Position numbers and translations under genes: made by a program. From contig PMNG01000051.1 of assembly GCA_003162615.1 (NCBI GenBank), forward strand, positions 1 through 15,855: a stretch of DNA of 15,855 nt, in the 5' to 3' direction. This document shows positions 14,622 to 15,855 of this stretch, one piece after another (positions within the stretch are counted from its first letter, which is position 1; each line of letters opens with the position of its first letter). The DNA comes from Methanothrix sp. (GTDB taxonomy: Archaea > Halobacteriota > Methanosarcinia > Methanotrichales > Methanotrichaceae). The notes beneath the pieces were generated by a model, which did no database searches, was not told the origin of the DNA, and was given only the letters and a program-made list of their open reading frames with translations.

Positions 14622-14642
14622 GCTCATCGAGTGAGCTTTCGT

Positions 14643-14653
14643 CCTATAAAACT
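14643..14653 (-). promoter_or_regulatory. Promoter of leuA
   Basis: Minus-strand AGTTTTATAGG is centred about 27 nt before the ATG at 14621, typical leaderless spacing. It supports a translation start near 14621 and therefore the one-base discrepancy in the leuA start region. Confidence 0.5.
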
Positions 14654-14719
14654 CTTGCCCGAGTCAGCGATGCTGCAAGGAATATTCAGCGAAGAATTAT
14701 TCAAGTAATTGATCTGGCG

Positions 14720-14725
14720 AAAAAA
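14720..14725 (-). terminator. T6 run downstream of the FKBP gene
   Basis: Minus-strand CCTTTTTTCG lies 26 nt after the FKBP stop at 14751 and before the leuA promoter. A plain T-run is enough for archaeal termination. No convincing hairpin precedes it. Confidence 0.4.
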
Positions 14726-14750
14726 GGAATTATGCAGGCGAGATTTGCCT

Positions 14751-15542
14751 TTAGGTCGGCGAAGCACCCTGAGCTTGTAAATTCTGGTCGGATTCAACAG
14801 CTTTTTCTTCTGGTTCCTTCGTATCCAGAGCGCCCTCTTTGCCTGGAGGGGAGACTACCTCGGTGCTGACCTTTTCCCCGGTGTGCTTCTCGATGAAATC
14901 GACCTCTTTCAAGCCCAGGTGCTGGATGATCATGTCCGCTAGGCCGCGCCGGATCATCAGCCACTCCTTGTAGTAGCCCAGCTCCCAGGGAACAATGATC
15001 GTTGCCACATCGTCATCAATCTTGGATTCTAGGTCCAACCTGGCGAAGGTTTTGATCAGGCTCTTGAGTTTCTCAGCCCGGTCTTCGATGCTCTCAAGGA
15101 TCTTGTACTCGTAGACTATGGTCTTGTCTGCCAGTGGGTGGTTGAAGTCCACGCTTGCCTTTCTTCCGATAATCCTAGTAACAGTTCCGACCTTGTTCTC
15201 GACACCTACCCTCATTCCGGGTACAGGTTTCTTATCCTTGAACTTGTTAATGGGTATGCTCTCCACTTTCGTGGGATCATGGGTTCCAAAGGCCTTTTCA
15301 GGCAGGATCTCGACCAACCCGACGTATCCTATCTCCTTGCCGATTAGGTCTTCCTCCATGCCTGCTACAAGCTGACCAGAACCTACAACGATTAAGTGGG
15401 GGCCGTACTGGCACTCTTCATCGAAGATGCCCTTGGCAGTGGCTACCTCTTTATCGGTAGCGGCTATGACTTGTCCATCAACGCTTTCAGTATAATCGAT
15501 CCTTATAAAATCGCCATTTTTTACAGCCATCTTAAAATCCAT
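14751..15542 (-). CDS. FKBP-type peptidyl-prolyl isomerase, long archaeal (FKBP26/SlyD) type
   Basis: A 263-residue cis-trans prolyl isomerase and chaperone. The FKBP domain is split in the SlyD manner: GDFIRIDYTES (10-20), GSGQLVAGMEEDLIGKEIG (54-72), an inserted flap domain (about 82-128, EKAFGTHDPTKVE to VGTVTRI), then VDFNHPLADKTIVYEYKI (131-148). A C-terminal domain (about 155-225) is typical of the long archaeal class. The last 35 residues are acidic, low-complexity and probably disordered. No His-rich metal-binding tail of the E. coli SlyD kind is present. The start could be the ATG at 15542 or at 15530; a TATA box (GGATATAAGCC, 15571-15581) gives a leader of roughly 8 or 20 nt. No signal peptide, so it acts in the cytoplasm on nascent or stressed proteins. 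Confidence 0.92.
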   Translation of the reverse strand: MDFKMAVKNGDFIRIDYTESVDGQVIAATDKEVATAKGIFDEECQYGPHLIVVGSGQLVAGMEEDLIGKEIGYVGLVEILPEKAFGTHDPTKVESIPINKFKDKKPVPGMRVGVENKVGTVTRIIGRKASVDFNHPLADKTIVYEYKILESIEDRAEKLKSLIKTFARLDLESKIDDDVATIIVPWELGYYKEWLMIRRGLADMIIQHLGLKEVDFIEKHTGEKVSTEVVSPPGKEGALDTKEPEEKAVESDQNLQAQGASPT

Positions 15543-15855
15543 CCTAGCTTAGTTGTTGTTCACCGGATCTGGCTTATATCCTTTCCGCCTTTGTTCATAG
15601 ATAAATTTTAAAACCAAATCATTATTTGAATAGCTTACGTATTTCTTATGTGTCAAGTGCAAAAACTATATTGCGCACGATCGCACCTATGGCAGCTTTG
15701 TTCGACTTTTTCAGCTAAACATATTTGTAAATCGGCATAACATAAAGAAAAATGAAATGTAAAACATAACTACCCCTATGCCTAACCCTCAATCAAGCAT
15801 TTTCTCATGCACTTCACTTCGCAAGTTAGTATTTGGGAGCGCGGAGGGTCACGAA
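15543..15855. other. FKBP promoter and gene-free right edge
   Basis: Besides the TATA box at 15571-15581 and an AT-rich stretch near 15600-15615, I see no gene. A minus-strand frame open from the window edge to a TAA at 15826-15828 (nine codons) could be the tail of a neighbouring gene but is too short to judge. Confidence 0.35.

Noticed and set aside
15829..15855. Nine-codon minus-strand open tail at the right edge ending in TAA
   Set aside because: Too short to separate a real gene end from chance.

Overview
The window looks like chromosomal DNA of a euryarchaeal methanogen with about half G+C. The evidence is archaeal TATA boxes 25-31 nt upstream of starts with almost no leader (1725, 5479, 6982, 9360, about 14621), a homocitrate-synthase-type enzyme of the kind used for coenzyme B, a long archaeal FKBP, a LabA/NYN-type protein and a DtxR-FeoB iron operon. 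A Methanosarcinia/Methanothrix-like source is my guess; no marker here proves the genus.

Layout. 1-841 (-): an RlmJ-like 23S rRNA adenine methyltransferase, followed by the first codons of a secreted or membrane protein that runs off the left edge. 951-1415 (-): a small glycine-rich membrane protein with a hairpin/T-run terminator. 1662-4411 (+): a DtxR-type metalloregulator with a C-terminal FeoA/SH3-like domain and FeoB, almost certainly one operon under an operator-like inverted repeat around the TATA box. 4448-5221 (-): an orphan LolD/MacB-type ABC ATPase, divergent from a YciC/DUF975-like membrane protein (5479-6138). 6304-6894 (+): a stand-alone TIR-domain protein with a C-terminal zinc ribbon. 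6982-7942 (+): an HhH-GPD DNA glycosylase that reads intact only if one extra A near 7091-7093 is removed. 8176-9360 (-): an AksA-type homocitrate synthase.

9361-10795 is gene-poor. It holds a decayed histidine-kinase ATPase fragment and a small membrane/exported protein gene (10213-10470) with a strong promoter, a long 5' hairpin and a 3' hairpin. 10796-15542 is all on the minus strand: rhomboid protease, NYN protein, TatD nuclease, LeuA and FKBP. TatD overlaps the end of leuA by 4 nt with a TTG start and a good ribosome-binding site. leuA needs a one-base correction near 14597-14599 to join its N-terminus to an ATG. 15543-15855 holds the FKBP promoter and no supportable gene.

The clearest functional unit is metal-controlled Fe(II) uptake (regulator, FeoA domain, FeoB). 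The two acetyl/acyl-condensing enzymes feed leucine and probably coenzyme B or related 2-oxoacid synthesis. I see no CRISPR array, insertion sequence, tRNA or rRNA. The less ordinary elements are the feo operator, the TIR-zinc-ribbon protein, the structured small-protein transcript and the two single-base frame disruptions.
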